Assembly: GCF_004119495.1 (NCBI RefSeq)
Contig: NZ_NRQU01000014.1
Span: forward strand, 22,592-86,591
Direction of reading: 5' to 3'
From: Flavobacterium sp. YO12
GTDB taxonomy: Bacteria > Bacteroidota > Bacteroidia > Flavobacteriales > Flavobacteriaceae
DNA: 64,000 nucleotides
Shown: positions 53,927 to 61,772 of the stretch, piece after piece
Position numbering within the stretch: the first letter of the stretch is position 1
How the letters are laid out: the number at the start of each line of letters is the position of its first letter
Made by a program: the position numbers and the translations under genes
The notes under the pieces: generated by a model
The model's database searches: none
What the model was told of the DNA's origin: nothing
The model's input: only the letters and a program-made list of their open reading frames with translations

Positions 53927-54850
53927 ATGAAAAATAAAACGTCATTTTTTAAACCCCTTCTAAGAGCAACAAACGCACACTCCCATTATATCTTACTATT
54001 GTTGTTAGTATTTGTTACTAATTACACAGCAGCAGTTCCGCCAAACTTTACTACTAAGGAAATAAAATTTGTTAGTGAAGGAATTTCACTTGCGGGAACT
54101 GTTTTTACACCTAACAATATACAGGCTGCCGTTGTGATTGTTCATGGATCAGGGCAAGAAAAAAGAATGATAGACTTTGCAGCAAATCTAGCCAACAATG
54201 GAATTGCAGTTTTAACATATGATAAACGCGGCGTTGGAGAATCGGCTGGTGTATATGCCGGACCTGAAGTTGGGACTAACAATGTTGATTTCTGTAATCT
54301 AAATCTTTTGTCTTTAGATACAAGTGCCGCTGTAAATACTTTGTCCAAGCATTTACAAAATGATCAAATAGCAATAGGTTTAATAGGAGGCAGTCAAGCT
54401 GGATGGATAATTCCATTGGCCGCAGAGAAAAACAAGAAAGTCAAATTTATGACCATATTTAGCGGAGCGCTTATAACCGTTAAAGAACAATTGAGATTCC
54501 AATTTTACACAAATGGAGACAACAAATTTTGGGATACACACTCTGAAGAAGAAGCAAGAAAACACGTATTCAATGACCCTGACAAATATGAGTTTGTTGA
54601 CACAAATCCTAACGATGTTCTTTCTAAACTATCAATTCCGGGATTCTGGATTTTCGGAGGCAAAGACATTCAGGTTCCCGTGAAACTATCCATCGAATAT
54701 CTTAACGTGTTAAAATCCAAAGGAAAACCTTATGAATATAAGTTACTTCCAAACTTGGGCCACAACACAGCCTTTTCAGATGATCAAGAGCCTATGAAAG
54801 ATGCCATCAATTGGATTAAAAATGTAAATAAATTAAAGAATCATAAATAA
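53927..54850 (+). CDS. Exported alpha/beta hydrolase
   Basis: A 307-residue protein with an N-terminal hydrophobic segment (about 20-36, ending AAVPP). The oxyanion region is VIVHGSGQ and the nucleophile is IGLIGGSQAGW (Ser in GGSQAG). The acid is in FGGKDIQVP and the histidine in LGHNTAF. A dienelactone-hydrolase-like or acyl-peptidase-like esterase is likely; the substrate is unknown. It lies 8 nt after the anti-sigma-like gene. Confidence 0.88.
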   Translation: MKNKTSFFKPLLRATNAHSHYILLLLLVFVTNYTAAVPPNFTTKEIKFVSEGISLAGTVFTPNNIQAAVVIVHGSGQEKRMIDFAANLANNGIAVLTYDKRGVGESAGVYAGPEVGTNNVDFCNLNLLSLDTSAAVNTLSKHLQNDQIAIGLIGGSQAGWIIPLAAEKNKKVKFMTIFSGALITVKEQLRFQFYTNGDNKFWDTHSEEEARKHVFNDPDKYEFVDTNPNDVLSKLSIPGFWIFGGKDIQVPVKLSIEYLNVLKSKGKPYEYKLLPNLGHNTAFSDDQEPMKDAINWIKNVNKLKNHK

Positions 54851-54892
54851 AATCACTATCACTGACAATTACTATAACATATTCCAAACTTT

Positions 54893-54928
54893 CTAAAAAA
54901 TTATTTTGAGAAGAAGTATCAGTTGTAG
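54893..54928 (+). pseudogene. Remnant of the 3' end of the anti-sigma-like membrane protein gene
   Basis: Twelve codons in an open plus-strand frame read LKNYFEKKYQL then TAG. This is a near-identical copy of the end of the gene at 53523-53918 (LKNYFDKKYQL, TAG). DNA identity is partial, so it is an old copy. It suggests that the hydrolase gene was inserted at, or recombined into, the 3' end of that gene or a lost paralogue. Confidence 0.7.
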
Positions 54929-54930
54929 TT

Positions 54931-55509
54931 TTATTTAAAAGAATCTTCTCTTTTTCGAATATAATCAATTCCTAAATGACAATCTGAACTTATATCGTAT
55001 TTGTTTATATATAAAAAATATGTTACTGATAAATATTGTCCTTCTTTTAAATTTGATTTATTAAGTATTAGTTCTTTTTTTCTTAATGATGGTTTAGCAT
55101 ATTTCTTCAAAAATTCATTAAATCCTAAATTTGAATACTCTTTTTTTATTTCAGCATTTAGTTTAAACCGCTTAGGATACTTTGGATGTTTAAATAACTC
55201 TTTATCCATAATAAATTCATCGTTTAAAACTGCATTTAAGAAATCTTTATACGATTTAAATTCAGTAGAATAATATTTTTTATAAAAGAAATATAATTCA
55301 TTCCCATTTATCAAAACAATTTCGTTGTTAGTAATGCGAAAATATAAATCTGTAAATGAAGCCGGTATAGGAGGTAATATTACAACTCCGTCTTTTATTT
55401 CACCACGATCTGCTAACATTTCAATCATTTCTTCAGAAAAATTAGGCTCTTTTCTTTCGCAGGAAATCAAAAGACAAAACAACAGTGATAAGGTTATAAT
55501 TCTCTTCAT
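54931..55509 (-). CDS. Predicted lipoprotein of unknown function
   Basis: A 192-residue lipoprotein from ATG 55509 (MKRIITLSLLFCLLISC, lipobox cysteine near residue 17); the long upstream frame to 55641 is not supported. The mature part is Lys/Phe-rich (FYKKYYSTEFKSYKDFLNAV, KKEYSNLGFNEFLKKYAKPS). No family recognised. Convergent with the sigma operon. Confidence 0.7.
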   Translation of the reverse strand: MKRIITLSLLFCLLISCERKEPNFSEEMIEMLADRGEIKDGVVILPPIPASFTDLYFRITNNEIVLINGNELYFFYKKYYSTEFKSYKDFLNAVLNDEFIMDKELFKHPKYPKRFKLNAEIKKEYSNLGFNEFLKKYAKPSLRKKELILNKSNLKEGQYLSVTYFLYINKYDISSDCHLGIDYIRKREDSFK

Positions 55510-55699
55510 AAATGAGATTTGAGGTTTAAACAAATCTAATAAAAATATGCAGCGTTTTTTCCAAAATATATATTGCAATTTAATTCTGAAAATGATATTT
55601 TGAGCATTCAAAAGAACCTTAGATAATTTACTCATTCCCAATAGTTTTAAGTTCTAAATCGCTATCATTTTTTTATGAAAATTTTGAGAACTTAAACCA

Positions 55700-55730
55700 T
55701 TGCAATATTGCAACTTATGAAGTATCTTTG
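55700..55730 (+). promoter_or_regulatory. Promoter of the PfkB kinase gene
   Basis: TTG at 55700-55702, 20-nt spacer, TATCTTTG at 55723-55730, 23 nt before the ATG. Confidence 0.75.
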
Positions 55731-55753
55731 CACCCTAATTCGAAATTCATAAA

Positions 55754-56677
55754 ATGAATAAATTATTGATTGTTGGAACAGTTGCTTTCGACGCGATTGA
55801 AACTCCTTTCGGAAAAACAGATAAAATATTAGGTGGTGCTGCAACGTACATTGGTTTATCAGCATCCTTTTTTAACTTGCAATCGGCCATAGTTTCTGTA
55901 GTTGGCGACGATTTTCCTCAAGAACATTTAGATCTTTTAACTTCAAAAAAAATCGATATCTCTGGTATCGAAATTGTAAAAGGCGGTAAAACCTTTTTCT
56001 GGAGCGGATTGTATCACAACGATTTAAATTCTAGAGACACTCTTGTAACGGAGTTGAACGTTTTAGCTGATTTTCAGCCAAAAGTTCCTCAAGACTATAA
56101 AGATGCTGATGTTGTGATGTTAGGAAACTTACATCCGTTAGTACAAAGCAGTGTTTTAGACCAAATGGAGAAAAAACCAAAATTAGTAGTTTTAGATACT
56201 ATGAACTTTTGGATGGATTGCGCTCTTCCAGAATTATTAGACGTTATTAAACGTGTAGATGTTATTACAATCAATGACGAAGAAGCAAGACAACTTTCTG
56301 GTGAATATTCATTAGTAAAAGCAGCGGCTAAAATCCAAGATATGGGACCAAAATACGTGGTGATCAAAAAAGGAGAACACGGCGCACTTTTATTCCACAA
56401 CAGAGAAGTATTCTTTGCACCAGCTTTACCTTTAGAAGATGTTTTTGACCCAACTGGAGCAGGAGACACTTTTGCTGGAGGATTTTCAGGATTCATTGCA
56501 CAAAGCGAAAACATTTCGTTTAACAACTTGAAAAATGCAATTATTTACGGTTCGAATTTAGCTTCATTTTGTGTAGAGAAATTTGGAACTGAAAGGATGG
56601 AAACATTAAGCAAAGCCGAAGTAGCGATTCGATTACAACAATTTAAGTCGTTAACTCAGTTTGACATAGAAATATAA
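55754..56677 (+). CDS. PfkB-family sugar kinase
   Basis: A 307-residue ribokinase-fold enzyme. The N-terminal GG motif region is LGGAATYIGL. The C-terminal signature DPTGAGDTFAGGF holds the catalytic aspartate. The substrate (adenosine, ribose or another sugar) cannot be told. Directly upstream of a PurF-like gene on the same strand, separated by a terminator, which makes a nucleoside substrate slightly more attractive. Confidence 0.92.
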   Translation: MNKLLIVGTVAFDAIETPFGKTDKILGGAATYIGLSASFFNLQSAIVSVVGDDFPQEHLDLLTSKKIDISGIEIVKGGKTFFWSGLYHNDLNSRDTLVTELNVLADFQPKVPQDYKDADVVMLGNLHPLVQSSVLDQMEKKPKLVVLDTMNFWMDCALPELLDVIKRVDVITINDEEARQLSGEYSLVKAAAKIQDMGPKYVVIKKGEHGALLFHNREVFFAPALPLEDVFDPTGAGDTFAGGFSGFIAQSENISFNNLKNAIIYGSNLASFCVEKFGTERMETLSKAEVAIRLQQFKSLTQFDIEI

Positions 56678-56684
56678 TGCCTAA

Positions 56685-56711
56685 GAGCCTCGATAAAACG
56701 GGGCTTTTTTT
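56685..56711 (+). terminator. Terminator of the PfkB kinase gene
   Basis: AGCCTCG and CGGGGCT arms followed by a T-run. Confidence 0.8.
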
Positions 56712-56757
56712 ATTACGTTAATACACACAACTTACAACAACACAAAATACAAAAACA

Positions 56758-58656
56758 ATGAGCGACGCTTTAAAACACGAATGTGGTATAGCCTTAGTTA
56801 GACTTCTTAAACCGCTTGAATATTATAAAGAAAAATACGGAACTGCATTTTACGGAATTCAGAAAATGTATTTAATGATGGAAAAACAGCACAACCGTGG
56901 TCAAGACGGAGCTGGATTTGCAAGCATTAAACTTGATGTTGAGCCTGGACAACGCTACATAAGCAGAGTTCGTTCAAATCATTCGCAGCCAATACAAGAT
57001 GTTTTTAAACAAATCAATGAGAGAATCAGCGAAGAATTAAAAGCGAATCCAGAAATTGGTGACGATGTTGATAAAATAAAATCACAAATTCCATATGTTG
57101 GCGAATTGTTCTTAGGACACGTTCGTTACGGAACTTTTGGGAAAAACAGTATCGAAAGTGTTCACCCATTTTTACGCCAAAGTAACTGGATGCACCGTAA
57201 TTTGATTTTAGCAGGTAACTTTAACATGACAAATGTTAAAGAACTTTTTGAAAATCTAGTTGAACTTGGACAACATCCAAAAGAAATGGCGGATACTGTT
57301 ACGGTAATGGAAAAAATTGGTCACTTTTTAGATAAAGAAGTAATGCAATTGTACCAAGATTGTAAAGCCGAAGGTTACTCAAAAAGAGAAGCTTCACCAG
57401 TAATTGCTGAAAGATTAGATATTGCAAAAATTTTAACCCGTTCAGCTAAAAACTTAGATGGCGGTTATGCAATGGCAGGTTTGTTAGGTCATGGCGATGC
57501 ATTTGTTTTTAGAGATCCAGCTGGAATTCGTCCTGCATACTTCTATCAAGATGATGAAGTTGTCGTTGTAGCTTCTGAGCGACCAGTTATTCAAACTGTG
57601 TTTAATGTTCCTTTTGAAAGTGTACAAGAAATCGATCCAGGAAATGCTTTAATTATTAAAAAAGACGGAAAAGTTACCATGAACCAAATCTTGGAACCAA
57701 CCGTTAAAAAAGCGTGTTCTTTTGAAAGAATTTATTTCTCAAGAGGAAGTGATGCTGAAATTTACCAAGAACGTAAAAATTTAGGAAAACTAATTTTGCC
57801 AGCCGTTCTTAAAGCTATTGACAGCGATACAGACAATACTGTTTTCTCATATATTCCAAATACAGCCGAAACATCATTTTATGGTTTAGTTGAAGCTGCT
57901 CAGGATTTCTTAAATCAGAGAAAAAACAATTATATTTTAGCAAACAGAAATACTCTTACGGCTGAAACTTTGCAAGAATTATTAGCAGTAAAAATCCGTA
58001 CTGAAAAAGTTGCTATTAAAGATGCCAAACTTAGAACCTTTATTACAGAAGACAGCAGCCGTGACGATTTAGTTGCTCACGTTTATGATGTTACTTACGG
58101 TGTAATCAAACCAGAAGACAATTTGGTTATTATTGATGATAGTATTGTTCGTGGTACAACTTTAAAAATGAGCATCATAAAAATGATGGATCGTTTGAAA
58201 CCAAAAAGAATAGTTATCGTTTCATCGGCACCACAAATTCGTTATCCTGATTGTTACGGAATCGATATGGCAAAACTAGAAGGTCTTGTCGCTTTTAGAG
58301 CCGCATTGACCCTATTAAAAGAAAGAAACTTATACCATATCGTAGACGAAGTTTATGCTAAATGTAAAGCGCAGGAAAATTTTGAGGACAAAGATGTTGT
58401 TAATTATGTAACTGCAATTTACGATCAATTTACTCCTGAAGAAGTTTCAGATAAAATTGCCGAAATGTTAAGCTCACCAGAGATTAACGCCGAAGTTAAA
58501 ATTATTTTCCAAAAAGTAGAAGATTTACACATTGCATGTCCTAAAAACCTGGGTGACTGGTACTTTACAGGAGATTATCCAACTCCTGGAGGAAATCGAG
58601 TTGTAAACAGAGCTTTCATGAATTTCTATGAAGGAAAAGATGCAAGAGCTTATTAA
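56758..58656 (+). CDS. Amidophosphoribosyltransferase-like protein (PurF family, long form)
   Basis: A 632-residue class II amidotransferase and phosphoribosyltransferase fusion. C9 in LKHECGIALVRLL is the nucleophile after processing. GHVRYGTFGK binds glutamine. The PRPP loop is LVIIDDSIVRGTTL near residue 465. It is about 120-150 residues longer than classical PurF, with extra sequence in the N-terminal domain (about 40-110) and a C-terminal extension. A second, classical PurF elsewhere in the genome is likely. Three tandem small-RNA-like units follow. Confidence 0.88.
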   Translation: MSDALKHECGIALVRLLKPLEYYKEKYGTAFYGIQKMYLMMEKQHNRGQDGAGFASIKLDVEPGQRYISRVRSNHSQPIQDVFKQINERISEELKANPEIGDDVDKIKSQIPYVGELFLGHVRYGTFGKNSIESVHPFLRQSNWMHRNLILAGNFNMTNVKELFENLVELGQHPKEMADTVTVMEKIGHFLDKEVMQLYQDCKAEGYSKREASPVIAERLDIAKILTRSAKNLDGGYAMAGLLGHGDAFVFRDPAGIRPAYFYQDDEVVVVASERPVIQTVFNVPFESVQEIDPGNALIIKKDGKVTMNQILEPTVKKACSFERIYFSRGSDAEIYQERKNLGKLILPAVLKAIDSDTDNTVFSYIPNTAETSFYGLVEAAQDFLNQRKNNYILANRNTLTAETLQELLAVKIRTEKVAIKDAKLRTFITEDSSRDDLVAHVYDVTYGVIKPEDNLVIIDDSIVRGTTLKMSIIKMMDRLKPKRIVIVSSAPQIRYPDCYGIDMAKLEGLVAFRAALTLLKERNLYHIVDEVYAKCKAQENFEDKDVVNYVTAIYDQFTPEEVSDKIAEMLSSPEINAEVKIIFQKVEDLHIACPKNLGDWYFTGDYPTPGGNRVVNRAFMNFYEGKDARAY

Positions 58657-58744
58657 TAAAATACTAACAAAAGGTTAATTTGTGCATTTCATCGGTTTTT
58701 TTTGCCGTTTATCCTGTTTGTTTGGTAAAAATGAAAAGCTATAA

Positions 58745-58752
58745 TACTTTTG
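58745..58752 (+). promoter_or_regulatory. -7 box (TACTTTTG) of candidate RNA 1
   Basis: TAnnTTTG with TTTG 20 nt upstream (58721-58724), ending 4 nt before the conserved core. Confidence 0.7.
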
Positions 58753-58756
58753 AACT

Positions 58757-58827
58757 ACCATAACATTAGTAGGTTAAGTTTATGGTAGATTTGGGGCAAA
58801 AAGGGTGGAAGCAATTCCACCTTTTTT
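58757..58827 (+). ncRNA. Candidate 71-nt small RNA, copy 1
   Basis: Starts ACCATAACATTAGTAGG. ACCATAA pairs with TTATGGT (58780-58786). A single-stranded AGATTTGGGG linker follows, then the terminator stem AGGTGGAAGC-type with arms GGTGGAA and TTCCACC and a T-run. The core's first 46 nt are identical in all three copies. Rfam families such as Flavo-1 should be compared. Confidence 0.7.
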
Positions 58828-58928
58828 ATTGGAGTAAACTCAAATATCTCACCTTGCGCATTTTATTCCATTTTGTCGAATATATTTGCCATTCAACTAA
58901 AAAGTTTTTTTCACAATAATAACTGCCA

Positions 58929-58936
58929 TACATTTA
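58929..58936 (+). promoter_or_regulatory. -7-like box (TACATTTA) of candidate RNA 2
   Basis: One mismatch to TAnnTTTG, again exactly 4 nt before the core. A second TATATTTG lies at 58881-58888. Confidence 0.55.
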
Positions 58937-58940
58937 CTAA

Positions 58941-59011
58941 ACCATAACATTAGTAGGTTAAGTTTATGGTAGATTTGGGGCAAAAAAGGCGGAAGAGATT
59001 CCGTCTTTTTT
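58941..59011 (+). ncRNA. Candidate 71-nt small RNA, copy 2
   Basis: Same 5' hairpin and linker as copy 1. The terminator arms are AAGGCGGAA and TTCCGTCTT: a C-G pair where copy 1 has T-A, and one G-T wobble. These changes keep the stem. Confidence 0.72.
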
Positions 59012-59112
59012 ATTTAAATATATTTAAAACCCTAAAAAACAGGTAATTACATCTTTTTATCGGATATATTTACCATTCAACTAGAAAGTTTTTTTCACAA
59101 TAATAACTGCCA

Positions 59113-59120
59113 TACATTTA
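59113..59120 (+). promoter_or_regulatory. -7-like box (TACATTTA) of candidate RNA 3
   Basis: Same box and 4-nt spacing as copy 2. Confidence 0.55.
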
Positions 59121-59124
59121 CTGA

Positions 59125-59195
59125 ACCATAACATTAGTAGGTTAAGTTTATGGTAGATTTGGGGCAAAAAAGGTGGAAGAGATTCCGCCTTTTTT
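59125..59195 (+). ncRNA. Candidate 71-nt small RNA, copy 3
   Basis: Identical to copy 2 except for two bases in the terminator stem (AAGGTGGAA and TTCCGCCTT). The stem is retained through a T-G wobble. Confidence 0.72.
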
Positions 59196-59251
59196 ATTTT
59201 ATTTTTTTAGAAAATAGAACAATGATTATAGATAAAAATATAGAGATAAAA

Positions 59252-59285
59252 AAAAGACGGATAACTATTAAGTCATCCGTCTTTT
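59252..59285. terminator. Terminator of sodA
   Basis: AAAAGACGGAT and ATCCGTCTTTT arms; the T-tract on the minus strand is longer, so it mainly serves sodA. Confidence 0.8.
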
Positions 59286-59309
59286 CTCTTTATTCTTTAC
59301 TTTATCTTC

Positions 59310-59918
59310 TTATTTATCTAAAGCAAATCTTCTAGCAACTTCTGTCCAGTTGATTACACTGAAGAAAGCCTCAATATAATCTGGTCTTCTGTTTTGGTAG
59401 TTTAAGTAGTAAGCGTGCTCCCAAACGTCCATTCCTAAAATTGGAGTTCCACCGCAACCAACTTCTGGCATTAATGGATTGTCTTGGTTTGGAGTTCCGC
59501 AAACGTCTAATTTACCTCCTTTGTGTACACATAACCAAGCCCATCCTGAACCAAATTGTGTTGCACCAGCTTTAGCAAACTTTGCTTTAAACTCTTCAAA
59601 AGTTCCAAAAGAAGCTTCGATAGCAGCTAATAAATCACCTGTTGGTAATCCGCCTCCATTTGGAGCCATTACTGTCCAGAATAAATTGTGGTTGTAAAAA
59701 CCTCCACCATTGTTACGAACTGCTGCGTTAGTTTTATCTAGGTTAATTAAGATATTTTCGATTGTTTTTCCTTCTAAATCTGTTCCTGCAATAGCAGCAT
59801 TAAGATTTGTAGTATATGCATTATGATGTTTTGAATGGTGAATTTCCATTGTACGTGCATCAATATGTGGTTCTAATGCATCATATGCATAAGGTAATTG
59901 TGGTAATTCAAAAGCCAT
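59310..59918 (-). CDS. sodA: Superoxide dismutase (Fe/Mn type)
   Basis: A 202-residue SOD. Metal ligands H27, H77, D164 and H168 (DVWEHAYYL) are all present. It begins [20 protein letters not shown], the usual cytoplasmic start. Whether it uses Fe, Mn or either cannot be settled from sequence by eye. It converts superoxide to oxygen and peroxide. Own promoter upstream. Confidence 0.96.
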   Translation of the reverse strand: MAFELPQLPYAYDALEPHIDARTMEIHHSKHHNAYTTNLNAAIAGTDLEGKTIENILINLDKTNAAVRNNGGGFYNHNLFWTVMAPNGGGLPTGDLLAAIEASFGTFEEFKAKFAKAGATQFGSGWAWLCVHKGGKLDVCGTPNQDNPLMPEVGCGGTPILGMDVWEHAYYLNYQNRRPDYIEAFFSVINWTEVARRFALDK

Positions 59919-59955
59919 GGTATTATGATTTTTATGGTTTATAAATAATTTATTC

Positions 59956-59963
59956 CAAATTTA
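59956..59963 (-). promoter_or_regulatory. -7 box (TAAATTTG) of sodA
   Basis: Minus-strand TAnnTTTG match 38 nt before the sodA ATG. Confidence 0.6.
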
Positions 59964-60059
59964 GACATTTAACTTTGGAATTGAAAATAGTATTTCGTTA
60001 TAATTCAATTTAATTAATTGATAAATTGAATTTTATTCAAGCCAAACATCTGATAATCT

Positions 60060-60737
60060 TTATTTTCCATTAAAGGTTGTCATCGTGTTTTCAAGACCGG
60101 CTGTACCAAAAGATTTTATAATTTCTGATGCAACCTCTAAACGTTCTGTCAATTTTGCTTTTTCTTCTTCATCCCATTCTCCCAAAACATAATCAACCTG
60201 CTGTCCTTTTTTAAACTGATCGCTGATTCCAAATCTAAAACGGGTATATTGCTGCGTATTCAAAACAAGATTAATGTTTTTAAGTCCGTTATGACCTCCG
60301 TCACTTCCTTTTGGTTTAATTCGAATCGTTCCAAATGACAGATTTAAATCATCAGTAATGACCAAAATATTTTCTAACGGAATATTTTCTTTATCCATCC
60401 AATATTTTACTGCTTTTCCGCTCAAATTCATGTATGTATTTGGCTTAAGAAGCAAAAATGTTCTTCCTTTAAATTTGTATTCTGCCAACGTTCCAAGTTT
60501 AACAGTTTCAAATGAAAGACCTTCTTTTTTAGCTAAAAAGTCCAATACTTTAAATCCGATATTATGTCTTGTGTTTACGTATTCGGCTCCGATATTTCCT
60601 AAACCTACAATTAAATATTTTTTACTCACGCTTTTTATATTGTTTTTTTGGTGTTCGTGAACCTCCGGTTTCATATTATCTTCTGTGTTCTCTTCTTTTT
60701 GTGTTGATGAAAACAGTTTTGTTATCCATTTTATCAT
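60060..60737 (-). CDS. pth: Peptidyl-tRNA hydrolase
   Basis: A 225-residue Pth. The core starts at about residue 40 (KKYLIVGLGNIGAEYVNTRHNIGF with the catalytic histidine in TRHN). LLLKPNTYMNLSGKAV and SDGGHNGLKNI are the other hallmarks. A charged 38-residue N-terminal extension is longer than usual and could be an unneeded start choice, though ATG 60737 follows non-coding DNA. It frees tRNA from stalled peptidyl-tRNA. Confidence 0.95.
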   Translation of the reverse strand: MIKWITKLFSSTQKEENTEDNMKPEVHEHQKNNIKSVSKKYLIVGLGNIGAEYVNTRHNIGFKVLDFLAKKEGLSFETVKLGTLAEYKFKGRTFLLLKPNTYMNLSGKAVKYWMDKENIPLENILVITDDLNLSFGTIRIKPKGSDGGHNGLKNINLVLNTQQYTRFRFGISDQFKKGQQVDYVLGEWDEEEKAKLTERLEVASEIIKSFGTAGLENTMTTFNGK

Positions 60738-61040
60738 GATGCAAAAATAAGATTAATTAGAGAATGTGGCAATTGGATAATTATATAATTTGTGAATGTG
60801 ACAATTAGATAATTGCCTGTTGGTGGTTATTTAACCGTAAAGGTCACTAAGAATGGTACTCGGATGAAACAGGCTTACACTGATTTTATTTTGTGCTACT
60901 CTTATGTCATCCTGAGCGAAGTCGAAGCTCTCTCATATTAAAAAACTTAGAACCTTAGTACCTCAGCATCTTAGAAACTTAGAAGCTAAAAAAAAAGCCC
61001 CAATCGCAAGATTGAGGCTTTTTGTATTGATTTGAAAAAA
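60738..61040. repeat. Intergenic region with several simple repeat words
   Basis: About 300 nt between pth and rplY. It contains a TTAACCGTAAAG word (repeat family of 7825), GTCATCCTGAGCGAAGTCG (a word common in bacterial intergenic repeats) and reiterated CTTAGAACCTTAG-type units (60945-60985). No gene seen. Confidence 0.55.
60991..61023. terminator. Terminator of rplY
   Basis: AAAAAGCCCCAATC, loop GCAA, GATTGAGGCTTTTT; T-tract on the minus strand after rplY. Confidence 0.85.
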
Positions 61041-61652
61041 TTATTTTTTCTTTCCTTTTGCAGGAGCTTTTGCAGCTTTTGCAGCTTCTTGAGCAGCTTT
61101 CATAGCAGCACGAGAAATTCTTACTTGAGCAACAACTGTGTTGTCTGGGTGCATAATTTTGTATTCTGGAGCACCAACTTTAGTAACATATAATTTGTTA
61201 CCCATTTCAAGTGGAGTGATGTCAGCTTCAACAAAATCAGGAAGATTTGCTGGTAAAGCTTTAACTTTTAATTTACGTTGGTTTAAACGTAAAACACCAC
61301 CTGCAAGAACACCTTTAGATGTACCAACAATTTTTACTGGAACTTCCATAGTGATTTCTTTCTCATCAAATAATTGAAAGAAGTCAATGTGTAAAATTTT
61401 GTCAGATACAGGGTGAACCTGAATGTCTTGTAAAATTGCATTGAATGATTTTCCTTTTCCAAGTTCGATCACAACTGTGTGAGCGTTTGGAGTGTAAACC
61501 AAGTTTTTGAATGCTGTAACGTCTGCTGAGAAGTGTACTGCCTGATTTCCTCCGTATAAAACGCAAGGAACCTGTCCAGCATTACGTAAGGCTTTAGTTG
61601 ACACTTTGCCCACGCTTTCTCTTTCTGATCCTTTAATTGTAATCGATTTCAT
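61041..61652 (-). CDS. rplY: Ribosomal protein L25, general stress (Ctc/TL5) form
   Basis: A 203-residue L25. The N-terminal 5S rRNA-binding domain (about 1-92) starts [20 protein letters not shown]. The TL5/CTC beta domain (about 95-185) follows. The tail is Ala/Lys-rich ([18 protein letters not shown]). The order prs, rplY, pth on one strand is common in bacteria. Normal length for the two-domain form. Confidence 0.95.
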   Translation of the reverse strand: MKSITIKGSERESVGKVSTKALRNAGQVPCVLYGGNQAVHFSADVTAFKNLVYTPNAHTVVIELGKGKSFNAILQDIQVHPVSDKILHIDFFQLFDEKEITMEVPVKIVGTSKGVLAGGVLRLNQRKLKVKALPANLPDFVEADITPLEMGNKLYVTKVGAPEYKIMHPDNTVVAQVRISRAAMKAAQEAAKAAKAPAKGKKK

Positions 61653-61684
61653 TGTAAAAAAATATAGTTATTAAATAAATATTC

Positions 61685-61771
61685 TAATTTGCTGTAAGCT
61701 TTAGGCCATAGGCTTTAGGCTTTTTAAAATGCAAAACAAAGCTTACGGCTTAAAGCCTACAGCCTACTGCT
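61685..61771. repeat. Intergenic inverted repeat, 'taggctttaggc' family
   Basis: GTAAGCTTTAGGCCATAGGC on the left pairs in part with AAAGCTTACGGCTTAAAGCC on the right, between prs and rplY. Confidence 0.6.
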
Positions 61772-61772
61772 T

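Larger units (their letters stand above)
58657..59309. repeat. Tandem array of three 184-nt units after the PurF-like gene
   Basis: No protein gene is convincing here. The region holds three units whose conserved cores begin at 58757, 58941 and 59125, exactly 184 nt apart. Between cores, units 2 and 3 also share about 60 nt of leader. Each core is listed separately as a candidate RNA. The array ends before the sodA terminator. Confidence 0.85.

Noticed and set aside
58757..59195. CRISPR array or tandem terminators only
   Set aside because: Three 71-nt conserved cores with promoter-like boxes and 113-nt gaps do not fit CRISPR spacing; plain terminators would not conserve the 46 nt before the stem.
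59150..59335. 61-codon frame starting in the third tandem RNA core
   Set aside because: It begins inside the RNA terminator region, runs through the sodA terminator and has no protein-like features.
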